NCBI GenBank assembly: GCA_944989445.1
Contig: CALYLW010000014.1
Span: forward strand, 3,820,970-3,884,969
Direction: 5' to 3'
Source of the DNA: Ampullaceana balthica
Lineage: Eukaryota > Mollusca > Gastropoda > Lymnaeidae
DNA: 64,000 bases
Shown here: piece by piece, positions 1-11,391 of the stretch
Numbering within the stretch: the first letter of the stretch is position 1
How the letters are laid out: the number at the start of each line of letters is the position of its first letter
Notes under the pieces: generated by a model
What the model was told of the DNA's origin: nothing
Seen by the model: the letters and a program-made list of their open reading frames with translations, nothing else
Databases searched by the model: none
Made by a program: the position numbers and the translations under genes

Positions 1-609
1 CGATATAGGTAACATGATGGAGAAAGAACCGATATAGGTAACATGATGGAGAAAGAACCGATATAGGTAACATGATGGAGAAAGAACCGATATAGGTAAC
101 ATGATGGAGAAAGAACCGATATAGGTAACATGATGGAGAAAGAACCGATATAGGTAACATGATGGAGAAAGAACCGATATAGGTAACATGATGGAGAAAG
201 AACCGATATAGGTAACATGATGGAGAAAGAACCGATATAGGTAACATGATGGAGAAAGAACCAGTATAGGTAACATGATGGAGAAAGAACCGATATAGGT
301 AACATGATGGAGAAAGAACCGATATAGGTAACATGATGGAGAAAGAACTGATATAGGTAACATGATGGAGAAAGAACTGATATAGGTAACATGATGGAGA
401 AAGAACCGATATAGGTAACATGATGGAGAAAGAACTGATATAGGTAACATGATGGAGAAAGAACTGATATAGGTAACATGATGGAGAAAGAACCGATATA
501 GGTAACATGATGGAGAAAGAACCGATATAGGAGACATGATGGAGAAAGAACCGATATAGGGAACATGATGGAGAAAGAACCGATATAGGTAACATGATGG
601 AGAAAGAAC
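1..609. repeat. 29-bp satellite, 21 copies
   Basis: A perfect-register tandem array of a 29-bp unit beginning CGATATAGGTAACATGATGG. Exactly 21 units fit in 609 bp, and the array starts at or before the window edge, so its true length is unknown. Most units are identical. A C-to-T variant (GAACTGATA) recurs in several central units and one unit has GAGACATG, which suggests recent local expansion. No coding role is seen. Confidence 0.97.
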
Positions 610-636
610 TGCTATAATAGGAACCATTTGGAGTCA

Positions 637-1016
637 ATATGTCAAGACGCGGCACGATACGTTTGGTCGGATCGATATGTCAAGACGCGGCACGATACGT
701 TTGGTCGGATCGATATGTCAAGACGCGGCACGATATGTTTGGTCGGATCGATATGTCAAGACGCGGCACGATACGTTTGGTCGGATCGATATGTCAAGAC
801 GCGGCACGATACGTTTGGTCGGATCGATATGTCAAGACGCGGCACGATACGTTTGGTCGGATCGATATGTCAAGACGCGGCACGATACGTTTGGTCGGAT
901 CGATATGTCAAGACGCTGCACGATACGTTTGGTCGGATCGATATGTCAAGACGCGGCACAATACGTTTGGTCGAATCGATATGTCAAGACGCGGCACAAT
1001 ACGTTTGGTCGGATCG
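637..1016. repeat. 38-bp satellite, 10 copies
   Basis: Ten exact-length copies of a 38-bp unit starting ATATGTCAAGACGCGGCACG, with few substitutions. It is unrelated to the 29-bp array that ends 27 bp earlier. The unit has no stop codon in any forward frame and its length is not a multiple of 3, so all three forward frames stay open across the array. The resulting ORFs of about 130-146 codons are by-products of the repeat, not genes. Confidence 0.97.
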
Positions 1017-1569
1017 AACATTTAGTTTCATTGTCCCTAATACTCACATCTCAGATTTCTCCCTGTGACTATGAATCCCCTCACTGAACATTACGTTCAC
1101 CTAAATCTAGACGTTCTTATGGCGATCATTAGCCTCAATTAAAAAAATTATGGACAACGTCTTAAAATACAGTCATAAAAGTCAGAGAGCCGTGCGTTTC
1201 ATAACGATGATCGGGCCATTTGTTCATGTCTTGTTGGCTATATAAAATAAAATACAAAGATTACAAAAATAATTTTTAGACGTATACCGAGAAGCATCCC
1301 TCTGATTACACATCAAAATCATACACGCACAAAAAACGTTATGTTGTGATGAAAAGCGAGTTGATTGTTGTCAAGGAAACACGTTGGCTCCTCGGCGACA
1401 CCGAGGAGATCAGCGACAAGAAGGCAGCCAATATTGTTTTCAAAATGAACACAGAACAAATTTTAACAATATTCTTTTACATTTAATTGCAATCACTCGG
1501 CCTCAGAGTGCCTCACTAAACTCAAAACCATATTTCCTTTCATTAATGCATTTAAATAAAATTACTATT
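1017..1569. other. unassigned spacer
   Basis: AT-rich spacer between the satellites and the first dispersed-repeat copy. I see no coding pattern, inverted repeat or known element. It ends at the start of the repeat carrying a TC microsatellite. Confidence 0.5.
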
Positions 1570-2045
1570 TCAATCCCTTATATTAATTAACTTCACAGTC
1601 TTGTCTCCCTGTCTGTCTCTCTCTCTCTCTCTCTCTGTCTGTCGTGGTCCCGCGGAAAAAAACAACAAAAAGTCAAAATGACCCACTTCCTGTGATCCTA
1701 TCGAGCTGAAATTTTGCATATAGACTTATGTCACCTAATAATGCATTGTATCACAATTTCAGATCGATCGAATGAACCGTAATTAAATTAATGCATTTTT
1801 AGTTTATCTCTCTATGTATCTCTATTTAGCCGTCCTCCACGAGTCACTGGAGGTTCACTACAGCCCTCGATGACCACATCCCCGTATTTTACAGCACGGG
1901 AGTTCAGTCACGTTCAGTCTGTAAATGTTTATGCTAGTCTGTCGCGCGGTGTGTATTATATTGAACATAATCAATACTTTTAGTTATGTCTCATAAATAA
2001 GGAATTTATGGTCAAAATATTTGTATTTATGGGTTGCTTTTTTTA
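1570..2045 (+). mobile_element. dispersed ~0.5-kb repeat, copy A
   Basis: It starts at AATCCCTTATATTAA, runs through a (TC)n/(TCTG) stretch at about 1600-1640, a conserved core (ATGACCCACTTCC, GAGCTGAAATTTTG, GATCGATCGAA, AATTAATGCATTTTTAG) and ends near TTATGTCTCATAAATAAGG. The same series recurs at 10911-11391 and 11392-11918, and in reverse at about 12581-12770. I see no terminal inverted repeat and no coding sequence. A Helitron-like non-autonomous element is one possibility, but I cannot prove the class. Confidence 0.7.
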
Positions 2046-2264
2046 AATTTAATCTTGTTTTCCATGTTGTTTTTCCCTCCGCTTCACACTCTGGCCGCTA
2101 CATCGGGTCACAGTAAACATTCCAAGCGCCCGAATGCACACAAAATGTCTCAATAGAGGCCCATAAGACCAGCGGCGTAGCGTGGGTATGTGCCGCCCGG
2201 GGCAGAACCCAAATTTGCCGCCCCCTCCGAAAAATATGTTAATGATATAAGGTATGTAAATAAT

Positions 2265-2624
2265 TGACGTCACGCACCTATATTTGTGACGGGGGGGGGG
2301 TTAAGAATTGTGACGTCACGTGAAAACATGCTACTTTAAATCAAATTTCCACTTAAATATTCGATTTCTTACTATTTTTATGACGTTTTAAATGGATTCA
2401 CGCTTGTCACGATATTACAGTGCAGTCTTACACTAAATACATACTAAAATGACAATAAATTGATTTGAAACATGCTTATTTTCAAATAGCAAATACTGCT
2501 TTTAGGGGGAGGGGTCACAGCTTTGTGATATCATATTGGAGGGAGGTCTAAGTTTTTGTGACGAAGGGGTGAGGGGTAAAAATCGACCAAAATCGCGTGA
2601 CGTCATTTATAGACGGCCCTAAAG
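2265..2624. mobile_element. degraded GGGCCGTCC-family MITE
   Basis: The left end reads AATTGACGTCACGCACC. The right end reads GCGTGACGTCATTTATAGAC followed by GGCCCT. Together they match the inverted ends of the small element at 47592-47852 and the large one at 49942-58429. G-rich blocks near GTGACG and GTCACA are shared too. The left terminus is eroded, so the start is approximate. It is nested in the hAT element at 2170-4727. Confidence 0.6.
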
Positions 2625-3162
2625 CAAAGATACCAGGTATTCTTTATTAGAAAATAAAAATAAGGACACAATACATTTTTGTGTTATAAATAAAGAGAAA
2701 AGCCTCATTTCTTGAATAAAATTGAAGTTTTACGTTTTTACTCATTGCACAATCTTTCATGTATCAATGTTTTCAGCCATACCATGCTCAATAGCCAAAA
2801 TAAATATTTATTAGATAATATTGGTGTATTCATTATTGATCTTAATTAATTTTATTAACTTAATTTTAGGCAGGGTAACTTCTAGCCTAAATATCTTTAA
2901 AAAACTTGAATAAATTAACTGGTCTTGAATTCATTTATTCTTTTTTTTTACCCTTTTACCCGTGGGGTTCAAATATTCCTTGTTTGACAATGACACGTGA
3001 GATATTTTGTATACTCTAATTTGAAGGCAAAATTTCAAAGTCCAGTATATTAGCTGGTGTACGAAAATCGTATCTGTTTTCTAAATTCGATATAACTGCC
3101 AAAAACTCACATGAATTTCTACAGTAATCTCATGTTATTATTATGAAGAATAAAACTTTAGC

Positions 3163-3190
3163 GTCTGTAAACAGATAAGATAAGATAAGA
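3163..3190 (+). repeat. possible LINE 3' tail fragment
   Basis: About 28 bp (GCGTCTGTAAACAGATAAG and a GATAAG run) match the extreme 3' end of the LINE at 58434-58985 almost exactly. No LINE coding sequence lies upstream, so this would be a severely 5'-truncated insertion. The match is short and chance cannot be excluded. Confidence 0.35.
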
Positions 3191-4735
3191 AAACTTTCCA
3201 CATAAAATTTTATTAAGTGTCAAAACATCCTTTAGTATTCCATTAGTTTCTCTGTGAGAAGCCTCTGTTAAGCATTTTTGAACACTATACTTTTGTAAAT
3301 AATTGCGGGCATCTTTGATATAAATTATAAAATAAAAAGATTTCATTGTGACTATCAAAGTTCCTGCATCTGTTCGTGTGTTGAGCTTTTTGTCTGCATC
3401 TATCAATTCTTCTATAGCTTTAAAAATAATCTAAAAAAAGATCCATGGTATATTCACTATTTTGTATCCTGAATTCTGTTTAATGCATTGCTTGTGGAAG
3501 CAATTTGATATTCCAAACGAAGCATGAACATGGAAAAGAACGCGTAACAACTTTCTAGTGTACTAAAACAGTTAGAGAGTTCGTTTCATGAGGAGTATCA
3601 TAAAAACAAAATTTTGTTAACTGAACATTTTATGCGAGATTTGACATTGACATTTAATTTTTTGCGTTTTTCTTGAACTTCTGTATACTTTCCAGCCATG
3701 AAGAAATATTAACACACGTTGGGCCTCTGCAGTCCATTATTTTAAGATCATCATTTATTTAAAATCTTTTTAGAAATGTCGTTAGAACCTCTTGCAACTT
3801 TGTTTTGTTCTTTATTAATAGTTCATTCTTTTTATCCAATCTATGATTATTTCCAATTGCAAAAAAAAATGGTAATGTTGCGCACTTGTTCAAGAGTGGC
3901 TACTTTTGTGTTTGTGTGTGCCAAATTTTAATTCTATTAGATAAGCTATTTTATTCATCATTTTTATTTATTCCACAAAATAAAGACATTAACATTAAAA
4001 TAATTTTGCTTTGACCATATAACTACGCCAACAACTTTTTTCTAGTAGTTTACCTACATTAAAATCGATTAAATGTACCAGCACATAATTGTCATGTTGG
4101 TACACTACTTCAGCCCCAATGTTTTTTCAGCTCAGTAGCATTAGTTTTAGAAGTCTTTAAATTAATAAAAGAATAGGATTTTGAAATTTTGGCATTAGAA
4201 ACGTCTACGTATTTTAATATAGTTTCTTCCTTTAAAAAAAGAAGTATCTTGTTTTTTTTAAATTTTGTGAAACTTTATTATAACGTTATTTATTTTTAGA
4301 AGCTAATTAACGAGAAATTTCCCCCCCCCACCGCCCCCCACAAAGTGCCGCTCTGACAATTAGATTCGCCCATGTTTCTAATTGATAGGATACAATAAGA
4401 TTTGCTTTTAAAACAAGAAAAGCTCTAAAATTTTAAGAACCGATTAAGTTGATACCATATCAGGCTGTTTTTCAGAACAGTAGCATTAGTATCATAAGAA
4501 TTTAAAAAGTTCTGGCAGTTGAAACGTTCACATGCTTGATGATATTTCCTTTATTTCTTTAATCAATTTATTATTTGGCTGTTATGTTATGTCGATTAAA
4601 AGCTCCACTTTCTTATAAAATTTTCATTGTTAGAAAGTATATATAAAAAGTACCAGGAATTTTCCGCCCCTGGCAAAGTGCCGCCCGGGGCAGTCGCCCC
4701 CCCCCTGCCCCCATCACTACGCCACTGCATAAGAC

Positions 4736-7069
4736 CTGCTCTTAATTGTTTCTTTAAAGACATGGCGCGTGATTGTATCCATGTTTGCGCAAATCACCCC
4801 CCCCCCAAACGTGCGTGTAAAGCAATTAATTCATTACTGCAAGAAACGCTTAAAATATTTTTTCTTTAACAGTCTTAGTCTTGAGCACCAGAGCGCGTTG
4901 CGCATGTGAATATTCTAGCACGGACCAAAGAGCTAGAGCAGAAACAATCATCATTATCTAACCCAGCTTCTATATTCATTATACCGTAATTTGTGCGGCA
5001 AAAGGGACGGTGAATAGGGGAGGGGGTTAATGCCTGATTTTAGGGCGGGGTCAAGACACGGGGGACGCTGCAATGTGCTGATGCCTTTGTTTTATACATT
5101 AGAGGCCAGCGTCACACATCTATTAACCGATGACGGGAATGTAGTTTTAAAAAGCGTTTCGGTGCTTCAACCTGACGTTGAAATGGCAAGTGAAAATATT
5201 TGTAGAAACTAAAGTTGGAAATGTTGGTGGACGAAATGTTGTCTTCAACTTTAATTTATATAAATACACGCGACAGAAGCAATGACCTTTCTATCATAGA
5301 AATTGCTATTTAAAGCAAACATTTACTATATATTTGTAATTATTATAAAAAAAAATTTAAAAAAAATAATTAATAAAAAAAGCAAGAAGTTTTTTTGCAC
5401 ACGTAATGAACTGTGGAGAGCGACATCTAATAAAGAAACAACTCAAATGGTTTTGAAGAGTGAAAAGTTTACATAGAAAAGCCAATGTAATATTATATGA
5501 CTTAAAAGCCAGAATATTATGCTGACGTCATGCTGTCAGTCAGTGCTTTGGAAAACGAGACAAAATAAGTGACGTCATGCAATTCACAGCAGGAAAAGGT
5601 GTAGGTGTGTGTGTGGTGACTAGTGACGTCGTATTAGGACACGAGTAAAAGACACAAAGCGATGCATAGAGGTACAGTGATGCCGTGCTAGGGCGCAGTG
5701 TTACATGTGGCAAGTGCGGCGTTGGAAACAGCAACGTTGGTGAATACAACGACAACTTCTACCTGAGTGATTCCGTCCGAGCGCATGTCGCATGCAACAA
5801 CAACACAATCTGCACGCAGAAAAAGACGGCAGCTTTCAGTGACCAGTACGGTGGAAATTGCTGGGGATGTGTGTGTGTGTGGGGGGGGGGTTGCATGATA
5901 ACTTGCAATGGGTGTTGAAGAATAACTGCAAACCTAGGGAAACACTGGAAATATGTGGGTGTATGTGTGTGGAGGGGGGGGCTTAGCTTCACTGAAGGGG
6001 TGCAGAGAGACTTACTGCTGAAAACAGGAGAACTTGCAAAAAAAAATATATATATATATATAATAAATAAGGCAGGATTTGCTGAGAATTCAGCAGAGTT
6101 TGCAGGGAGTACAATTTAAAAAAACTATTCAATGGAGAGTGATAGGGAACAGGGAAGTTTCTGGGAGCTGCGTGATATGTACACTGACTTCAATTTGTCA
6201 AGGAAGGAACAAAAAAGATCAGTTGTAAGTTGTAAGGTCATAGGTTTGAATGTATGTTCAGACCCAGGGATAAGCAAAGTGGCTGGTGCAATGGTAGCAA
6301 CTGGTCCCCAATATTCAGAGATCAGATGTAAGTCTAAGGTTGAAAGTGAGCACTACAGTCATAAGCATAAGGGGAACTCAAAGATTCTAAGTAGGTAATG
6401 TGGTCAGCGGTCAATGTACAGTAATACAGTGTAGTATGTCTCATGTAAGACTGGATCTCAGTGGTGAATGAAAGGACTAGCAGGACAAGTGGGGGTCATA
6501 CATACATATATATTTTACATGTGTGTGTGTGTGTGTGGAAGGTTAATGTGATTAAAGGGTCAGTGTGGTACAATATATAACACAATTACACTGATTACTA
6601 TTGGAAATAATAACAGAGCTAATTATAACATAGTTCTGATTTATACAATAAGCATTTCTTTAGCAGAGACAAATTCATTATCATGTTTAATCTTTCATTG
6701 TTTTTAAAGAATAAACACTTCATGTTTTAATATAAAAATTATATATATTTTAATAGTGTGTATTGACATCTTTAATCAGAGACAATAATTATCCAAGACT
6801 TGACCTACAAGAAATAGGGGAATAAATAATTCTTAGTTTTTACCCAAAGTAATTTGCTTACCTGTTTCGTTATAGGCATTTTCAATGAAAACAATGGGTT
6901 TGCTCTTTTATTATGACAATAAATTGATTAAAATGATTGAATGGGAAAAAGATTAATAGATTTAAAAGACACATGTCGTTAGTTCTAAAGGGAATGTGTT
7001 CTCAGACAGAAAACAATTCAATATAATGAACGCCCCAACTCAATTTAACCATGTAGGTTGCTGTGGAAT
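4736..7069. other. unassigned intergenic region
   Basis: No gene is recognised. It contains G-runs and (GT)n tracts at about 5870-5890, 5960-5980 and 6517-6538, an (AT)n tract near 6046-6062, and two CRE-like TGACGTCA sites (5523-5530, 5570-5577). The stretch 5650-5870 is richer in GC and open for 77 codons on the plus strand, and 6132-6398 is open for 88 codons. Neither shows a domain, splice signals or composition convincing enough to call. Confidence 0.4.
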
Positions 7070-7682
7070 AAAATTATTGTTCAAGTTCAAACAAGACTTT
7101 ATTGTTCAACCATTTTTCCAACAGGATACTTCTGACACATCAATTCAAAGAAAATGGCTTTTCATATAGCTAATAGTCCAAAATGTTCAATTCCCAGACA
7201 ATTAATGCACATGACACAAAAACCAACAGCTATGATTCACAATGGGGGGCATGAAAATTTTCAAAATTGATAGCAAATTATTTTCTGCATTTTAGTATGT
7301 GGTATTTAAAATGTAACAATTTCTTCAATACAGAAAATAATCTGTTACAATCAGAAATAGAATGGCAATCAGAAATGCTAAAATTTCATTTAATAATTAA
7401 TCATTAACATCACAGACAGATAAAGATAGTTCAAGATGAACTTCACTGAAGAGCCAGCTGAAGATGTTATACATAAGACATGATATTTTGACACCCCCCC
7501 CCCAAACAAATACATGTAACCCAAAAAAACAAAACAAAAGAAAACTGAAAAGATTTCAATACTTACAATGTAAAAATAACTGCTCAAGGGATGGACACTA
7601 AGAACTTAGGCTTGTTTGTCTGAGTTCTTCAAAGGCAGCTGGCTGGTCAAAAAACTTTGGAAAACTGGCTTTGTTACAGAAC
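7070..7682 (-). CDS. candidate terminal exon of an unnamed gene
   Basis: On the minus strand a good acceptor (ATTTTTATTTAG) at 7683-7684 opens an exon. One frame reads 28 codons after the first base, includes the string KASFPKFFDQPAAFEEL and ends at TAG (7598-7600). A second frame is also open to TAA (7606-7608). Downstream, AATAAA on the minus strand (7098-7103) could serve as a poly(A) signal, so most of this feature would be 3' UTR. I do not recognise the protein, and the frame depends on an unproven upstream exon. Confidence 0.4.
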
Positions 7683-7699
7683 CTAAATAAAAATATATC

Positions 7700-9074
7700 A
7701 AAATTAATTAAAGTGAAGAAGATATTTTTTAAAGACAAACACATGCATAAACTTTTCTATGTTCTCTGCTAAGTCTTTAAATTTGAAATTTCCATTGCAG
7801 TAGCTAGTCATGAGGGATATTTGTAAGATGTATCACACACATGGAGTAATCAACAAAAGAAATTGAGACATTTTAAATATCACATAATGTACTAAAGTGC
7901 AGAAGTAATTTTTTTGCTACCAGTCTTGAGAAGTTATTTTTATGCAAGCAGGTACGACAAACCCACAAGACATGGGTGGCCATTTCCCAAAATTTTCTTT
8001 CTGGTTCATGAAAAAAACAAACTATCCAAAGCCAGTCCATAAAATAAAAGATTTCTTTAAAATATGTGGACAAATAAATAAATATCAAGTATATAAAGTT
8101 AGTTAAAAAATATTGATTAAAGATCCACCAGAACTGTAAACCCATTGATGTAATAAACTAAGACTCTCCCTTCCACTGATATCATATCTTAGACATTACA
8201 GATGCTCCTTCTATACAGAAGATTTTTGCATCCTTTGCTTATCCATGGTTTATGTCTAGTCTTGCATTTTTATAAAAGTTCTGAATGTTGAAAGCGTTAT
8301 GGTTTTTCTGGTTTGTTCAGACGACGCATTCCACCCTCAAATTGCAGATGGGGAGAAAGAGGATTTTTAAGAATTTTTTTTTCTTGTGAGTGGAACAAGA
8401 ACGAGTTTATATCCATTTATGTCTATTTGTCTGTTATTGCGTTGTATTTTCCAATTCCAAGTTAGAATGTAATGCCTTAAAAAATATAACAACTTTGCTC
8501 TTTTTTTTTCTCTATGCTAAGGGTTTCTAGATTTAATAATTTAAATAACTGATTTACTCTTGTCAGTTGAATTTATCTTTATTTTCTTTGGTAGATGGGT
8601 CCCATACAATTATGCACATTCTAGTATAGTTCTAATCAATGAAAGATAGCATTTTAGCTCTATGTTCTTATCATGTAAAATTTTCTTTTCATAAAACATT
8701 ACAGACACTCCTTTGCAGAAGATATTTAAATCCTATTTTTTAACATATCTGCCCAAATACATGTACCTTAATTGTTTACTTTCATTTGAACATAGAATAA
8801 TATAATTTACATAAGTTTTTAAACTGTACACTGACTTAAAACTGAGCAGAACTGAGTAAATAGTAAATAGACTATTCTGAAATTAGTTTTTGCCTACTGA
8901 ACAATTATAATTGGATGTTGCTAGTGTTATGACTAGTCTTAGCAGTAGATACTCCAAAAAAAATAAGTCGCTATAATATCTTAACAAACACTTCATAATA
9001 TTTTATATGCATATATATATATAATACGATATCAATAGATCTGGGCGTATTTATGTGCATATTAATTCTAAGAT
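7700..9074. other. AT-rich region without assigned features
   Basis: A very AT-rich stretch with poly-T runs and an (AT)n tract at about 9008-9024. ORFs here are short and compositionally random. No transposon end was identified before the hAT starting at 9083. Confidence 0.5.
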
Positions 9075-9347
9075 CTAAATTTTAGGGCTGTTAACGATTA
9101 ATTTAAATTTAATCGTTAACTTTTGAAAAATTAACGATTACTTAATCGTTAATTTTGATTAAGGCCAAAATTTAAAATTTATGATGTCATAAGTCATAAG
9201 AAACACTTATTAAACGCTCTTGTTGAAAATCTAAATAACACTGGAATGTTTCGTTTATATGTCATCTTTTAACCAACTACGCAAAAAGAAAAGTGTGTTG
9301 ACATTATTTGGTTCAAGTGATGAGAGGGTCTAATTGACAATATAACC

Positions 9348-9560
9348 CAGTAGTTCCCAACCTTTTTTGGGTGGCACTCCTTTATATAAAAGTCATGTGA
9401 CCTGCGACCCCATAAAATGTAAATGAGTCATTTTCATTTAAGTTTTTACAAAATAGAGCAAATTTGCATTATAATGAATATTTTTAATAGACAGTTGGCG
9501 ACCCCCAGAAAACCCGTTGCGCCCCCAAGGAGGTCGCAACCCACAGGTTGGGAACCGCTG
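9348..9560. mobile_element. hAT MITE (CAGTAGTTCCCAACC ends)
   Basis: A 213-bp element with ends CAGTAGTTCCCAACCTTTTT and AGGTTGGGAACCGCTG. The 8-bp TSD ATATAACC is perfect (9340-9347 and 9561-9568). It resembles the widespread hAT MITEs that begin CAGNGGTTCCCAA. It has no coding capacity and is nested in the hAT element at 9083-10582. Confidence 0.92.
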
Positions 9561-9961
9561 ATATAACCAGCCGAGCTGAACAATCATTCACATGGAACTG
9601 AGGTAACTGGTTTGAACAAGACGGTCTTGGCAAGGAATGACATTATCGGATATTGGTGTTCATTAAGTTTCCACCATTGTAGAGGGTTAATGGATTCAGG
9701 AACGTTCTCTCCATTTTGTAATGCAGTTATTCATCAGAAGAGCTGTCGTCATTTTCTGTCCCTGAGTTAGACTCCATTACTGCCATTAGCTTAATACGCT
9801 TTACATTTGGTTTGATAAGTAGGCGAAGTGTTAGAATCATGGTAGGCAAACAATTTATCACAATGGATTCAATAAACTTTATCAACATTTTGAACATTCC
9901 CGTCAGTCAATAGTTTAAAATCAATAATGCATTCGTGTAATCGTCAGGAAATTTGTAATTA

Positions 9962-10429
9962 CAGTAGAACCAGGTTAAGTCGACGGCCCAGGGGTTTGCC
10001 AAAAGGCGTCAAGATAACAGATGATCGAGATAAACGAAAACCAATATGGCGGCAAAATATTAACGTGTGCTTGAACTTTCTTTATGTACATGATGTGTGT
10101 TAATTAGTGATGGGATGATTAATCGGAATCGTATCGGAATATCGGGACCCTAATATTTCTTCACTCTTTCCTAAGGTTGTTAAGACAATTTGTTTTTAAC
10201 TAAAAATGCGAGAGTGCGTTGCTAGGCGAACAGACAGGGATCGAGATAACCAACGTTAAGTTGCAAATTTGGCCCTCTTTTGTACTCGAGATATTAGGGT
10301 TCAGCGACTTAAAAGAATCAACATAACCGATGAGAAAATGCTAAGACAAAGAGAGAATTTGGCGGTTCCAATAAAATATGTCAACTTAATAGTGTTGGTG
10401 AGTTAACCGTGGTTAAGTGGGTTCTACTG
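9962..10429. mobile_element. pogo-like MITE
   Basis: A 468-bp element with ends CAGTAGAACCAGGTTAAGTC and GGTTAAGTGGGTTCTACTG, flanked by TA (9960-9961 and 10430-10431), as in the Tc1/mariner-pogo superfamily. The inside shares the ATATGGCGGCAAAATATTAA block with copies at 13194, 33105 and 40678. It also carries a remnant of the TAGTGATGGGA MITE near 10104. No transposase is present. Confidence 0.85.
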
Positions 10430-10590
10430 TATTTATCGGCCGCTAATTTAATTATTTTTTGTTTAATTTTTTACTTCCAATAATTTGCAAATGATGGGTC
10501 GATTAATCCTTTAAAAATAATTTAATCGTTAAAAATGTTTAACGATTAATCGAGAAATTAATCATTAATTTTCGTAGCCCTACTAAATTT

Positions 10591-10910
10591 ATTTAAATAT
10601 ATTTAATGAACGTATCCGCTTTACAGAACAAGCAGTACAAAAATTACAATTACCAGGCTTGCCAACAGCCTAATTATGGTTTTAAAAAATATTTTTTTTT
10701 AAAAAAAGAGGAAGAAGAAGAAGAAGTAAAACACTGGGATTAAAATTTTAAAAATTATAACAATTTTTTTTAAATATATTTTGGACGGCACTAGCACTCC
10801 CTTAAAAACTCAGTTTTAAATAAAAATTGATTATCTCAGTACTAATGTTTAGTATTAGCATAGGAATTACACATTTTAGCCTAAATATAGTGATATCAGC
10901 TCATTATTTT
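10591..10910. other. short AT-rich spacer
   Basis: The spacer holds a (GAA)n-like microsatellite at about 10709-10727 and nothing else I can identify. Confidence 0.5.
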
Positions 10911-11391
10911 TAAATCCCTTATATTAACTTCACCGCCGTCTCTCTCTGTCTCTCTGTCTGTCGTCATCTCATCATCTCAAGGGCGGGCGGGCGGAAAAAC
11001 AAAAGTCGAAAATGACCCACTTCCCGTGATCCGATCGTGCTGAAATTTGGCACAAGGACCCGTCTAGCCTAACAATGCATCGTATAAAAATTTCAGATCG
11101 ATCGAACGTACCGTAATTAAATTAATGCATTTTTAGTTTATCCTTATATGAGGTATGTAATTCAAATTCACGGTTTGTTATTGTTTTTTTTCACGTGAGT
11201 TTGAGTTGACGCTTAGACGTCGACCGTCGTGCCGACACCCCCTCACGACCCATCCCCCGTTAAAAGTCAGGGGACATCACTCGGTGTCAGTCTGTAAATA
11301 TTTGTGGCGTTGGACCATAATCAACACTTTTAATTATGCCTCAAATATAAGGGAATTATAGTAGAAAACTTTGTTTTTACGGGTTTGTTTT
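10911..11391 (+). mobile_element. dispersed ~0.5-kb repeat, copy B
   Basis: It has the same order of blocks as the copy at 1570-2045: AAATCCCTTATATTAACTTC, a (TCTC/TCTG) tract, GGCGGGCGGGCGG, the TGACCCACTTCCCGTG core, GATCGATCGAAC, AATTAATGCATTTTTAG, and the GGGAATTATAG / TTTTTACGGGTTTG end. Its last bases abut the first bases of the next copy, so the two stand head to tail. Class unproven. Confidence 0.72.

Larger units (their letters stand above)
2170..4727. mobile_element. non-autonomous hAT element (CAGCGGCGTAGCG ends)
   Basis: The left end is CAGCGGCGTAGCG and the right end is the matching inverted CACTACGCCACTG. It is flanked by a perfect 8-bp TSD, CATAAGAC, at 2162-2169 and 4728-4735, as hAT elements make. 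Subterminal GCCGCCCGGGGCAG boxes occur at both ends. No transposase is recognisable. Inside are a MITE of another family (about 2265-2624) and a diverged tandem duplication of the right subterminal part (about 4080-4330 against 4440-4690). The ends resemble those of the hAT at 55212-58050. Confidence 0.88.
9083..10582. mobile_element. hAT element (TAGGGCTG ends) with two nested insertions
   Basis: The left end is TAGGGCTGTTAACGATTAA and the right end CGTAGCCCTA, with a perfect 8-bp TSD, CTAAATTT, at 9075-9082 and 10583-10590. Subterminal TTAACGATTAAT / AATCGTTAA repeats occur at both ends, typical of hAT. A minus-strand remnant at about 9715-9790 ends in an acidic Ser/Asp tail before a stop and may be the last piece of a transposase. 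Two elements are nested inside, at 9348-9560 and 9962-10429. Confidence 0.88.

Noticed and set aside
1..609. CRISPR-like array
   Set aside because: The 29-bp units are contiguous with no unique spacers, and the genome is eukaryotic.
628..1087. Three overlapping plus-strand ORFs of 128-146 codons
   Set aside because: They are the 38-bp satellite read in three frames; the same repeat peptide appears in each.
3158..3406. 82-codon minus-strand ORF as hAT transposase
   Set aside because: No DUF4371, BED-finger or dimerisation motif; composition is like the surrounding AT-rich DNA.
5685..5918. Cys/Asn-rich 77-codon plus-strand ORF
   Set aside because: No signal peptide, domain or splice support; it runs into a GT/G microsatellite that supplies its C-terminal residues.
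6132..6398. 88-codon plus-strand ORF (MESDREQGSFWELRDMYTD…)
   Set aside because: It starts with a plausible ATG but has no recognisable domain, and the flanks show no promoter or splice context; kept only as a note.
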